From Kribbella sp. VKM Ac-2568 (GTDB taxonomy: Bacteria; Actinomycetota; Actinomycetes; Propionibacteriales; Kribbellaceae): DNA of 64,000 bases. The first letter of the stretch is position 1. Each line of letters opens with the position of its first letter. Under the pieces are notes generated by a model. It searched no databases and was not told where the DNA came from. It saw only the letters and a list, made by a program, of their open reading frames with translations. Below, one piece after another: positions 19,206-27,074 of this stretch. The stretch is taken from assembly GCF_004345365.1 (NCBI RefSeq), contig NZ_SLVF01000012.1, forward strand, positions 186,001 through 250,000, in the 5' to 3' direction. The translations under genes and the position numbers were made by a program.

Positions 19206-20609
19206 ATGGGTAAGACCGCCCGAGTGCCCAGAAGAGTGCCCAGAATGACCGCGGTGCTGGCCGCCGCAGCCGCCGGAGCGATCGCGTTGAGCGGAGCGCT
19301 CCCCAGCAACGCCGCCCCACCATCGGAATCGGCCGGCTCGACCGGTTCGGCTGTGCCTGGCGAACTCGCCAAGGCGTTCCAGGCTGCCGCCGACTCCTAC
19401 GACGTACCCCGTGAGGTGCTGGTCGGCATCGGGTACGCCGAGTCGCACCTCGACGGCCACGACGGCCGGCCCAGCCAGTCCAACGGCTATGGCGTGATGC
19501 ACCTGGCCAGCAACCCTCAGAACCCGACCATGTCCGAGGCGAACAAGCTGACCGGGTTGCCGGTCGAGCAACTCGCCAAGGACTCCACGGCGAACATCAC
19601 CGGCGCCGCCGCCGTACTCGACTCGTACGCCGACCAGACCGGACTGGCGGGATCCGCTCGCCAGGACCTGGCCAAGTGGTACACCGTGATCGCCAAGTAC
19701 TCGCACTCCGCCGACGCTCCGACCGGCCGGCTCTACACAGACGAGGTCTACAAGATCATCGGCGCCGGAGTCGGGGCCGAAGGGGTCACCACCGACCCGA
19801 AGCCGGTGCAGCCGCAGCGGGGCGCGTACGAGAAGGTGGCCCCGCTCGGCACCCGGACGCCGGCCTCGATCCAGGCGGCCGACTACCCGGGCGCGATCTG
19901 GAACGCTGCCTGCACCTGCAACTACCGGGTCGGCCGGACCGCGGCGATCAGCACGATCGTCATCCACGTGACCCAGGGGTCGTACGCCGGCACCATCAGC
20001 TGGTTCAAGAACCCGTCCGCGCAGGTCAGCGCGCACTACGTGGTCCGGTCCAGCGACGGGCAGATCACCCAGATGGTGGCCGAGAAGGACACCGCCTGGC
20101 ACGCCCGGGACGCCAACCCGTACTCGGTCGGGATCGAGCACGAGGGCTTCGTCGACCAGCCGTCGTGGTTCACCGACGCGATGTACCGCGCGTCCGCCGC
20201 GCTGACCAGGAACATCGCCGAGCGCCGCGGCATCCCGAAGGACCGCGCGCACATCAAGGGTCACTCCGAGGTGCCCGGCAACGACCACACCGATCCAGGC
20301 CCCAACTGGAACTGGACCTACTACATGCAGCTGGTCAACGGCGGCAGCCCGAACCCGCCGACGTACAACTTCACCACCTACGGCAGCGGCGTACGGGTCC
20401 GGTCGGACGCGAAGCTGACCGCCTCGATCGTCACCACGCTGCCCGGCCCGACCCAGGTCTTCGTCATCTGCCAGAAGCAGGGCGACCCGGTGACGGCTGA
20501 AGGCACCACCAGCAACTGGTGGTCGAAGCTGCGTGACCAGGGCGGCTACATGACCAACATCTACATCGACCACCCGGCCGCCCAGCTCCCAGGCGTGCCT
20601 ATCTGTTAG
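19206..20609 (+). CDS. Secreted peptidoglycan hydrolase: transglycosylase-like + Amidase_2 + SH3
   Basis: 467 aa. Signal peptide to about 37 (ALPSNA/APP). Residues 50-190 look like a lysozyme-fold domain (VPREVLVGIGYAESHLDGHDG with Glu79, then NGYGVMHL). Residues 225-375 are an N-acetylmuramoyl-L-alanine amidase of the T7-lysozyme type, with zinc ligands His254 (IVIHVTQG), His361 and Asp363 (HTDPGPNW). A bacterial SH3 module (393-456) ends the protein. Cleaves the stem-peptide amide, possibly also glycan strands. GGAAGGAA sets the ATG. The SH3 module is nearly identical to that of the M23 protein at 22879-23664. Confidence 0.9.
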   Translation: MGKTARVPRRVPRMTAVLAAAAAGAIALSGALPSNAAPPSESAGSTGSAVPGELAKAFQAAADSYDVPREVLVGIGYAESHLDGHDGRPSQSNGYGVMHLASNPQNPTMSEANKLTGLPVEQLAKDSTANITGAAAVLDSYADQTGLAGSARQDLAKWYTVIAKYSHSADAPTGRLYTDEVYKIIGAGVGAEGVTTDPKPVQPQRGAYEKVAPLGTRTPASIQAADYPGAIWNAACTCNYRVGRTAAISTIVIHVTQGSYAGTISWFKNPSAQVSAHYVVRSSDGQITQMVAEKDTAWHARDANPYSVGIEHEGFVDQPSWFTDAMYRASAALTRNIAERRGIPKDRAHIKGHSEVPGNDHTDPGPNWNWTYYMQLVNGGSPNPPTYNFTTYGSGVRVRSDAKLTASIVTTLPGPTQVFVICQKQGDPVTAEGTTSNWWSKLRDQGGYMTNIYIDHPAAQLPGVPIC

Positions 20610-20621
20610 CAGGAGGGACAG

Positions 20622-20654
20622 GCAGGTCCGGGCCGTCATGGACCCCGGACCTGC
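20622..20654 (+). terminator. Hairpin terminator after the amidase gene
   Basis: GCAGGTCCGGG (20622-20632) pairs perfectly over 11 bp with CCCGGACCTGC (20644-20654), loop of 11 bases. It begins 13 bases after the stop. No T-run follows, as is common for actinobacterial terminators. Confidence 0.7.
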
Positions 20655-20768
20655 TCTCTGAAGTCGTACGATCCAGTAGGCGCCCGGTGAAGAGTAGAGC
20701 CTGCTGTACCGACGGTGGAGGGTCCGTTGTCGGAGGATCATGGTGACGACGACGGAGAGGCTCCAGCG

Positions 20769-22001
20769 ATGCTCACGAAGATCCTCGACCGGGGATGGCC
20801 GGCCTGCCTGTACCTGCTGGTCAGGTACCTGATCGGCATCACCCTGTTGGCGGCGATCCCGATCAGCCTGCTGCTGAGCTGGGCGATCCCCGGCATCACC
20901 GCGGGGCTGGTGCAGCTGGCGAACAGCGAGCGGGCCAAGGCCACGAAGTACCTCGGGCTGCCGGCGGAGCCGCCGCTGCCGAAGGCCGCCAAGCGCAGGC
21001 CCGGCGACGTGGTGACGCTGGTCCGCGACCGGTCCTTCCGGCGCAGCCTGCGGCTGTTGCTGATGGCGCTCGTGGCCATCCCGGAGCTCATTATCGCGAT
21101 CACCGCCATCTTCGCGGTGCCCGCGGCACTCGTCGGGATGGTGCTGTGGGAGCTGGCGCCGGGGCAGTTCTCGCTGATGGGCCTCGACGTCGACAGCTGG
21201 CTCGACGCCCTCATCCTCGGCCCGCTCCAAGTGATTGTCGGCCTGGCCGTCATGGGCTGGGTTGCTCCTGCCTTAGCCTCAGCACATGCTCGCGGCTTCC
21301 GTAGCCTGCTGGCACCCAGTGCAGGCGAGCTGGAGACAGCCAGGCTTTCCCAGCGAGTCGAGGAGCTCACCCGTAGCAGGGCCGGCGCGGTGGACTCCCA
21401 CGGCGCCGAACTGAGACGGATCGAGCGCGACCTCCACGACGGAACCCAGGCCCAGTTGGTCTCGCTGGCCATGCGGATCGGTATTGCCAAGCAGACGATG
21501 GCCGAGGATCCGGAGAAGGCCGCCAAGCTCCTCGACGATGCCCGGGACGGCGCCGAGCAGGCCATGACCGAGCTACGTGGCGTTCTGCGAACCATGTACC
21601 CGCCGATCCTCGCAGACCGCGGTTTGACCGGCGCGGTGTCCGCACTGTGCGCCCGCTGCCCAATCCCCGTCGAACTCCGCGTCGGCGACCTGGGCGCTGT
21701 CCCTGCCGCAGTAGAGGCCGCTGCGTACTTCGTCGTGGCCGAGTCCCTCACCAACATCACCAAGCACTCGGCGGCCGGCCACGTCGACGTACTGCTGGAG
21801 CGGCGGGGTTCGGAGCTCTACCTGGCGGTTACGGATGACGGCATCGGGGGAGCCCGCGTCGGCGAGCAGTCGGACCTGCTGGGCCGGGGGAGCGGCCTGT
21901 ATGGCATGCTGCACCGCGTGGAGGCGATCGATGGGCACATGGAACTGCGCAGCCCCATCGGTGGACCTACGACAGTCGAGGTGATCCTGCCGTGCGAGTA
22001 G
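20769..22001 (+). CDS. Sensor histidine kinase (HisKA_3 type)
   Basis: 410 aa from ATG at 20769, chosen because GGAGAGG lies eight bases upstream; GTG at 20715 or TTG at 20727 would add about 15-18 acidic residues. The N-terminal half has about four membrane segments and a sensor-like region typical of actinobacterial kinases. The dimerisation box LRRIERDLHDGTQAQLVSLAMR puts the phospho-His near residue 223; an HATPase domain with VVAESLTNITKHS and GLYGMLHRVEAIDG follows. It overlaps the response regulator gene by ten bases, so they form a two-component pair. Confidence 0.9.
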   Translation: MLTKILDRGWPACLYLLVRYLIGITLLAAIPISLLLSWAIPGITAGLVQLANSERAKATKYLGLPAEPPLPKAAKRRPGDVVTLVRDRSFRRSLRLLLMALVAIPELIIAITAIFAVPAALVGMVLWELAPGQFSLMGLDVDSWLDALILGPLQVIVGLAVMGWVAPALASAHARGFRSLLAPSAGELETARLSQRVEELTRSRAGAVDSHGAELRRIERDLHDGTQAQLVSLAMRIGIAKQTMAEDPEKAAKLLDDARDGAEQAMTELRGVLRTMYPPILADRGLTGAVSALCARCPIPVELRVGDLGAVPAAVEAAAYFVVAESLTNITKHSAAGHVDVLLERRGSELYLAVTDDGIGGARVGEQSDLLGRGSGLYGMLHRVEAIDGHMELRSPIGGPTTVEVILPCE

Positions 22002-22630
22002 TGATCCTCGAGGACAACCCGATCCTCGCCGAGGGCCTCGGCCTGCTGCTGAACAACTCCGGCTTCGAGGTGGTAGCCGTCGCCGGCGACGCGGATGAGT
22101 TCGCCAAGGCCGTCGCGGAGCACGACCCCGACATCACGGTGGTCGACGTACGCCTGCCGCCCACCTTCACCGACGAGGGCCTCCGCGCCGCCATCGAGGC
22201 CCGCCGGGTCCGCCCGGGACTCCCCGTCCTCGTCTTCTCGCAGTACGTCGAGGAGGTGTACGCCGCGGAACTCCTGGCCGCGGGGAGCGAAGGCGTCGGC
22301 TATCTGCTCAAGGACCGGGTGTCCCGCGTCGACGAGTTCCTGGAGGCCGTACGCCGGGTCGCGGCCGGGGGGACCGTGCTGGATCCCGAGGTGGTCAGCC
22401 AGTTGATGGTGAAGCGGAGCAACCCGCTGGAACGGCTGACGCCCCGCGAGCACGAGGTGCTCGCCCTGATGGCAGAGGGCCTCGGCAACGCCGCGATCGC
22501 CGAGAAGCTGGTGATCAGCGAAGGCGCGGTGCACAAACACGTCGGCAACGTCTTCCTCAAGCTCGACCTGCCCCCGACGGACTCCGGTCATCGCCGAGTC
22601 CTCGCCGTCCTGGCCCACCTCGGACTCTGA
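21992..22630 (+). CDS. LuxR/NarL-type response regulator
   Basis: 212 aa from GTG at 21992. Receiver domain with acidic Glu7-Asp8 and phosphoacceptor Asp52 (VVDVRLPP), then a linker and a LuxR helix-turn-helix (about 143-205, LTPREHEVLALMAEGLGNAAIAEKLVISEGAVHKHV). Cognate partner of the overlapping kinase. The C-terminal segment LDLPPTDSGHRRVLAVLAHLGL is conserved in this actinobacterial subgroup. The signal sensed is unknown; the cell-wall hydrolases on either side are possible targets. Confidence 0.92.
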   Translation: MRVVILEDNPILAEGLGLLLNNSGFEVVAVAGDADEFAKAVAEHDPDITVVDVRLPPTFTDEGLRAAIEARRVRPGLPVLVFSQYVEEVYAAELLAAGSEGVGYLLKDRVSRVDEFLEAVRRVAAGGTVLDPEVVSQLMVKRSNPLERLTPREHEVLALMAEGLGNAAIAEKLVISEGAVHKHVGNVFLKLDLPPTDSGHRRVLAVLAHLGL

Positions 22631-22681
22631 CCGCTCTGGGTCAGCGCCGCAGCTCTGACCTAGCTGCTGTGCTTGTAGCGA

Positions 22682-22700
22682 GCTCGGCTCAAAGCCGAGT
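22682..22700 (+). terminator. Short hairpin after the response regulator
   Basis: CTCGGCT (22683-22689), loop CAA, AGCCGAG (22693-22699), extendable by a G-T pair. It lies about 53 bases after the response regulator stop. No T-run follows. Confidence 0.4.
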
Positions 22701-22713
22701 CCGCGGCCGCCAC

Positions 22714-22878
22714 AGCGTCGTGGTTCAACATCCAAGCAGGCAAGCGATCCCTAGCGGTCGATGCCTTCGTCAACAAGGTCTCGAAGGGCCGGCGACTCGG
22801 GTGGTTCGTTCATCACCGGCGACCAGGCCCAGGGAGTCACCTCGGGTGGCTGGGGCAACTGCAGCAGTGGAGGTCAGG
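22714..22878 (+). pseudogene. Decayed remnant of a secreted S1 (streptogrisin-like) serine protease
   Basis: One frame from 22714 reads SWFNIQAGKRSLAVDAFVNK, like the end of a streptogrisin-type propeptide. From 22791, one base out of frame, the sequence reads GDSGGSFITGDQAQGV then TSGGWGNCSSGG, the active-site serine block of alpha-lytic/streptogrisin proteases. The roughly 150 residues with His and Asp that should separate these are gone, and there is no start. The remnant ends where the M23 gene on the other strand ends. A dead fragment left by deletion plus frameshift. Confidence 0.6.
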
Positions 22879-23664
22879 TCAGCAGACGGGGACTCCTGGG
22901 AGTTGCGCCGCTGGATGGTCGATGTAGATGTTGGTGATGAAGCCGCCCTGGTCGCGCAGCTTGGACCACCAGTTGTTCGTGTAGCCCTCGGCCGTCACGG
23001 TGTCGCCCTGCTTCTGGCAGGTCACCCAGACCGAGGTCGGCCCGGCCAGCGTGGTCACGACGGCCGCGTTCAGCCGGGCATCGGCCCGGACCCGGATGCC
23101 CGAACCCCAGGTCATGAAGGCGCCACCGGTGCCGCCGCCACAGCCGTTGTCGCTGGTCAGGTAGTACTGGTTGTACGAGCCCGGATAGGGCAGGCCGGAG
23201 CCGTTGATGACGATGTTCTGGCCGACGCCGTTGAGCAGTTGCTCGTAGTGGATGTGCGGGCCGGACGAGTTGCCGGTGCTGCCGGTGACGCCGATCTGCT
23301 GCCCCTGCGCGACTTGGGCGCCGTTGGCAACGGAGTACGAGGAGAGGTGGAAGTAGTAGGTCTTCCAGCCGCCACCGTGCTCGATGGCGATGTAGTTGCC
23401 GGCGCCGCTGGGCTGCGAGAACCGGTACGCCGTACCCGCGGCGGACGCGAGTACCGGCGTTCCGTTGGTGGTTCCGCCGTCGGCGCGGACGAAGTCGAGA
23501 GCGCGACGGACCTCGGCCGAGTGGTGGCTGTAGGTCCAGCGTTGGCCACAGGGGAACGGGGCCTTGAAGTTCGGCGCGGCCTGCGCCTCGGTCGGTACCG
23601 CCACCAAAGTGGCGGCACCGACGAGAAGCGAGGCCAGGACAGCGATGAATCGTCTGAGCGGCAC
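22879..23664 (-). CDS. Secreted M23 metallopeptidase with SH3 module
   Basis: 261 aa from GTG at 23664 (VPLRRFIAVLASLL), with GAAGGA nine bases upstream; a longer reading to 23730 has no ribosome site. Signal peptide ending near AQA/AP. The M23 domain carries HHSAEVRRALDFV (His and Asp ligands) and SGPHIHYEQL (the HxH pair), the beta-lytic/LasA-like arrangement that cuts peptide cross-links. The C-terminal 60 residues (VTTLAGPTSVWVTCQKQGD ... DHPAAQLPGVPVC) match the end of the amidase at 19206-20609 almost residue for residue. Confidence 0.9.
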   Translation of the reverse strand: MPLRRFIAVLASLLVGAATLVAVPTEAQAAPNFKAPFPCGQRWTYSHHSAEVRRALDFVRADGGTTNGTPVLASAAGTAYRFSQPSGAGNYIAIEHGGGWKTYYFHLSSYSVANGAQVAQGQQIGVTGSTGNSSGPHIHYEQLLNGVGQNIVINGSGLPYPGSYNQYYLTSDNGCGGGTGGAFMTWGSGIRVRADARLNAAVVTTLAGPTSVWVTCQKQGDTVTAEGYTNNWWSKLRDQGGFITNIYIDHPAAQLPGVPVC

Positions 23665-23770
23665 GATGATCAGTCCTTCGTGGCGACCGGTCACGGATGG
23701 TGAAGCCCGTGACGCTTGGAGTGATGGCACTCAAGCTAGCGCAGCTTCCGTGACTTAGGAACTGATCATC
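23665..23770 (-). promoter_or_regulatory. Leader bounded by a perfect 10-bp inverted repeat
   Basis: GATGATCAGT (23665-23674) and ACTGATCATC (23761-23770) are exact reverse complements 86 bases apart. In the M23 mRNA the 3' arm is the spacer between the ribosome site and the GTG, so pairing would hide the start. A second imperfect stem (CTTGAGTG with CACTCCAAG) lies between. No riboswitch class matched. Confidence 0.4.
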
Positions 23771-23824
23771 TGGGTGAATCGTTAGTGATTAACTTGTGGT
23801 CGAAAGGCTTCCCAGAACAGGGCG

Positions 23825-25177
23825 TCAGGCCCGCGCGTCCTCGTTCGGTACGGCCTCGAGGGTCGGGGTCTTGCCGTTGCTGCCGAGCGAGTCGATCAGC
23901 TGCTTGGCCAGGGCGAAGCCGGAGCCGCCCATCGTGATCGTCTTGACCAGGGTGTCCTCGATGCCCTGGGCACCGTTCAGCACCACCATGTTGCCGACCT
24001 TCTCGAACGAGCTCGCGGCCGCGCGGACGATCTCCGGGTAGGCCTCGGCCAGCTGCTGCGCGACGACCGCGTCGGTGTTCGTGGCCAGCGCCTCGGCGCG
24101 CGCCTTGATACCGGCCGCCTCCGCCATCGCCTTCGCCTGGACCGCGAGCGCCTCGGCCTTACCGTTCAGCTCGGTCGCCTTCGCCTGCGCCTCACCGCGC
24201 AGGGTGACCTCGCGGGCCTGGGCCTCGGCGGCCGCGATCTGCGCGTCGCGGGCGGCCTGGGCCAGCGTGCGCTGCTTGTACGCCTCGGCGTCGGCCGGCT
24301 TCAGCACCGACGACTCCAACTGCTTCTCGGCCAGCGAGGCATTCAGCTTCGCGGTCTCGGTCTCGGCTACCACTACCTCCTGGCGGGCGAGTGCCTCGGC
24401 CAGCGGGCCGGACTGCGACGCCTTCGAGTTCGCCTGGTCGACCTCGGCCTGGTAGCCGGCCTGCGCGATCGAGCTCTGCCTTACTGCGGCGGCCTTGGCC
24501 GCGGCGGCGACCTGCTCGCGCTCGGTGGCCTCGCGGTCCCGCTCGGCCTGCGCGATCCGGGCGGCCGCCTCGACGGCGGCGGCCTGCGGACGGCCGAGGT
24601 TCTTGATGTAGCCGGACTCGTCGTCGATCTCCTGGATCTGCAGCGAGTCGACCACCAGGCCGAGCTTCTCCATGTCGCCGGCCAGCGAGCCGCGGATGTT
24701 CGTGGTCAGCGTCTCCCGGTCGTGCAGCATCTCCTCGACCGTGGTGGAGCCGACGATCGCGCGCAGGTGGCCCGCGAACAACTCGTGGATGGTGCCCATC
24801 ACCTGCTCGTCGCTCTGCTCCAGGAACCGCCGGGCCGCGTTCGCGATCGAGCCGTAGTCGTCGCCGACCTTGTACGCCGTGACTCCCTTGATGTGCAGGG
24901 GAATTCCCTGGCTGGAGACACAGGTGACCGTCAACGGAGTCGCCCGGATGTCGAGCGGCAGGCGCCGTACGGTCTGGAAGCCGGGCAGTACCGCGGTACC
25001 GCGGCCGACCACGATCTTGAAGCCGAGGGTCTCGTTGATCTGCTCCTGGCTGGAGTGCGCGCCGAGCCCGGAGATGATCAGGGCCTCGTTCGGCTCCGCC
25101 ACCCGCCAGACCATCCGGAACAGGATCAGGAGGACCACCAGCGCGACGGCGCCGATGATCAGGTACGTCCAGAGCAT
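23825..25177 (-). CDS. Flotillin-like SPFH/band 7 protein
   Basis: 450 aa. N-terminal membrane hairpin (about 4-24), SPFH domain (about 30-200, with GTAVLPGFQTVRRLPLDIR), then a long Ala/Glu/Lys-rich coiled-coil region (about 200-390) and a conserved flotillin end (GNMVVLNGAQGIEDTLVKTI). Organises membrane microdomains. GGAGGGG directly precedes the ATG. The downstream 64-aa NfeD-like gene lies upstream on this strand (25221-25415), the usual flotillin-NfeD pairing. Confidence 0.93.
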   Translation of the reverse strand: MLWTYLIIGAVALVVLLILFRMVWRVAEPNEALIISGLGAHSSQEQINETLGFKIVVGRGTAVLPGFQTVRRLPLDIRATPLTVTCVSSQGIPLHIKGVTAYKVGDDYGSIANAARRFLEQSDEQVMGTIHELFAGHLRAIVGSTTVEEMLHDRETLTTNIRGSLAGDMEKLGLVVDSLQIQEIDDESGYIKNLGRPQAAAVEAAARIAQAERDREATEREQVAAAAKAAAVRQSSIAQAGYQAEVDQANSKASQSGPLAEALARQEVVVAETETAKLNASLAEKQLESSVLKPADAEAYKQRTLAQAARDAQIAAAEAQAREVTLRGEAQAKATELNGKAEALAVQAKAMAEAAGIKARAEALATNTDAVVAQQLAEAYPEIVRAAASSFEKVGNMVVLNGAQGIEDTLVKTITMGGSGFALAKQLIDSLGSNGKTPTLEAVPNEDARA

Positions 25178-25220
25178 TTCCCCTCCAGGGAACGTGGAAC
25201 AGTAGGGTGAAGGGCGGAGA

Positions 25221-25415
25221 TCAGATGGCGCGGGCGACGTAGACCGTGCGGGGTGGATCGAACTCGACCACCACGATCGGTGTGCCCACCTCGATCACCT
25301 CGTCGGCCGCGGGGTAAGCGTAGAAGGCCTCGGTGGCACCGCGGACCGGCAGCATCACCTCGCCGACGATTCCCGGTGCGATCCGGCCGATCACGCGCCC
25401 TCGTTTGCCAACCAT
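25221..25415 (-). CDS. NfeD-like OB-fold small protein
   Basis: 64 aa: GKRGRVIGRIAPGIVGEVML ... ADEVIEVGTPIVVVEFDPPRTVYV, a compact beta-barrel like the soluble C-terminal domain of NfeD, without the membrane part. GGAGG lies eight bases before the ATG. Encoded 43 bp upstream of the flotillin gene on the same strand; NfeD proteins are the standard partner of flotillins, which supports the call. Confidence 0.75.
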   Translation of the reverse strand: MVGKRGRVIGRIAPGIVGEVMLPVRGATEAFYAYPAADEVIEVGTPIVVVEFDPPRTVYVARAI

Positions 25416-25486
25416 GACGCCCCCTCCGACGTTGCCCTGCCGCTACCGGTTCCGCACCCTACCGGCTAGCTCGGCCAGCTTCCGGG

Positions 25487-25502
25487 CTCTACCTGGGTAG
25501 AG
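25487..25502 (+). promoter_or_regulatory. Palindrome CTCTACC-TG-GGTAGAG
   Basis: Perfect 7-bp arms with a 2-bp centre, 24 bases before the next ATG. Fits an operator for the gene that follows. Regulator unknown. Confidence 0.45.
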
Positions 25503-25525
25503 GGAAGTCGTGTCACACTCCGGCC

Positions 25526-26176
25526 ATGGCTGAACTGCAGTCACTGATCCGTGCGGAGCGGCTGGCGCTGATCGAGTTCCTCGAGACTCTCGAACCTGCC
25601 GAGTGGGAGACCCGATCCCTGTGCGGCGCCTGGACGGTGCAGGCCGTCGCGGCGCACCTCGCCTGGGCGCCGGCCATGCCGGTGACCGAGACGTTGGCGT
25701 CGCTGGCCAGGTCGGGGTTCCGGTTGAACAAGGCAAGCGCCGAGATGGCGGTGCGCTGGGCGCACCGCGGGCCGGCTGCGATCCTGGACCAGTTGCGCGC
25801 GAACGCCGCGAACGGGGCGAAGCCGGTGGGAGTGCCGATGGATGCGGTGCTGGTCGACGCCGTCGTCCATGCCCTCGACATCCGGCTCCCGCTGGGACGG
25901 CCACGACCGGTGCCTGCCGAAGCTTTCCGGATCGTGGCGGACTTCTCCATGACGACCAAGTGGCCGATGACGATCTCGGTCGGCGGCAGCGCTCGGAAGA
26001 GACTCGACGGTCTGCGACTGGTTGCCGACGGCTACGACTGGTCCTCGGGCGACGGCCAGGACGTGCACGCCTCCGGCGAGGCCGTGCTGCGGGTGCTGAA
26101 CGGGCGGCCGGTCGAGCGGGACGAGCTGACCGGCCCCGGCGCCGATCAGCTCTACACCCGTATCAACCGGCGCTGA
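25526..26176 (+). CDS. Maleylpyruvate isomerase / DinB-like family protein
   Basis: 216 aa. The N-terminal four-helix MDMPI domain has W-T-V-Q-A-V-A-A-H-L-A-W (the metal-binding His of this fold) and VDAVVHALDIRLPLG. The C-terminal SCP2-like part ends FSMTTKWPMTISVGG ... GRPVERDELTGPGADQLYTRI. Members are mycothiol-dependent enzymes or unknowns; the exact reaction cannot be assigned. Stands alone, with a palindrome in its promoter region, and converges with the ABC permease gene four bases away. Confidence 0.82.
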   Translation: MAELQSLIRAERLALIEFLETLEPAEWETRSLCGAWTVQAVAAHLAWAPAMPVTETLASLARSGFRLNKASAEMAVRWAHRGPAAILDQLRANAANGAKPVGVPMDAVLVDAVVHALDIRLPLGRPRPVPAEAFRIVADFSMTTKWPMTISVGGSARKRLDGLRLVADGYDWSSGDGQDVHASGEAVLRVLNGRPVERDELTGPGADQLYTRINRR

Positions 26177-26180
26177 CGGA

Positions 26181-27074
26181 TCAGCCGCGGATGGCGCCTT
26201 CGGTGGCTCCCTTGATGAACTGACGCGCGAAGATGATGAAGACCACGATCAGCGGCACCATCGCCATCAGAGCACCGGTCATCACCATGCTGTAGTCGAC
26301 GCCGTGGCTGCGGTTCAGCGACGACAACGCCACCTGCAGGGTCAGGTGATCGGGGTTGGTCAGCACGATCAACGGCCAGAAGTAGTCGTTCCACGAGGCG
26401 ACGAAGGTGAAGATCCCGAGGAACGCCAGCGCCGGCCGGGCCGACGGCAGCGCCACGTGCCGGTAGACCCCGAGGAAGCCGCACCCGTCCAGCGTGGCGG
26501 CCTCGACCAGTTCGTCGTGGATCGAGTTCTGGAAGTACTGCCGCAGCCAGAAGATGCCGAAGGCATTGGCCGCGGCCGGGATCACCAGCGCCTTCAGTGA
26601 CCCGACCCAGCCGAACGCCGCCATCGTCTGGAACTGCGGTACCGCGCCGAGCTGGGCAGGCAGCAGCATCGTCGCGAGCAGGATCACGAACAGCGCGTTC
26701 CGGCCGGGGAACCGGAACTTGGCGAAGGTGAAGGCGGCCAGCGAGTCGAAGAACAGCACCAGCAGGGTGGTCGAGACGGCCACGATCGCGGTGTTGCCCA
26801 TCGACTGGAAGAACGCCACGTTCGCGAGCACCTCGCGGACGTTGTCGTCGAACTGCGAGCCGAAGGTGAACTTCGGCGGGAACCGGTAGATGTCGGCCGT
26901 CGTGTTGGTCGCCATCACCAGCGTCCAGAAGAACGGGAACAGGCAGAGCAGCCCGGCGATCGCCAGCAACGCGTGCAGCAGCAGCCCGCGCCACTTCACC
27001 GGCCGATGCTTCGAAGGTCGGCTCTGCACCGGCTGCTCGTTGCCGGCCGGCGCTGTCTGAGTGACGGCGGTCAT
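26181..27074 (-). CDS. Carbohydrate ABC transporter permease (MalG type)
   Basis: 297 aa, last gene of the sugar operon. Six membrane segments, with the EAA loop ELVEAATLDGCGFLGVYRHVALPSARPALAF and the characteristic SWNDYFWPLIVL. GGAAGGGG before ATG 27074; overlaps the upstream permease by four bases. Imports a sugar with its paired permease, the binding protein and an ATPase encoded elsewhere (none is present here, as is common where a shared MsiK-like ATPase serves several importers). Confidence 0.93.
   Translation of the reverse strand: MTAVTQTAPAGNEQPVQSRPSKHRPVKWRGLLLHALLAIAGLLCLFPFFWTLVMATNTTADIYRFPPKFTFGSQFDDNVREVLANVAFFQSMGNTAIVAVSTTLLVLFFDSLAAFTFAKFRFPGRNALFVILLATMLLPAQLGAVPQFQTMAAFGWVGSLKALVIPAAANAFGIFWLRQYFQNSIHDELVEAATLDGCGFLGVYRHVALPSARPALAFLGIFTFVASWNDYFWPLIVLTNPDHLTLQVALSSLNRSHGVDYSMVMTGALMAMVPLIVVFIIFARQFIKGATEGAIRG

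Noticed and set aside
18972-21230. Very long open frame of about 750 codons on the minus strand
   Set aside because: Runs opposite the amidase and kinase genes, which have motifs, ribosome sites and normal composition. The frame has a biased His/Arg/Asp/Val content typical of antisense to high-GC genes.
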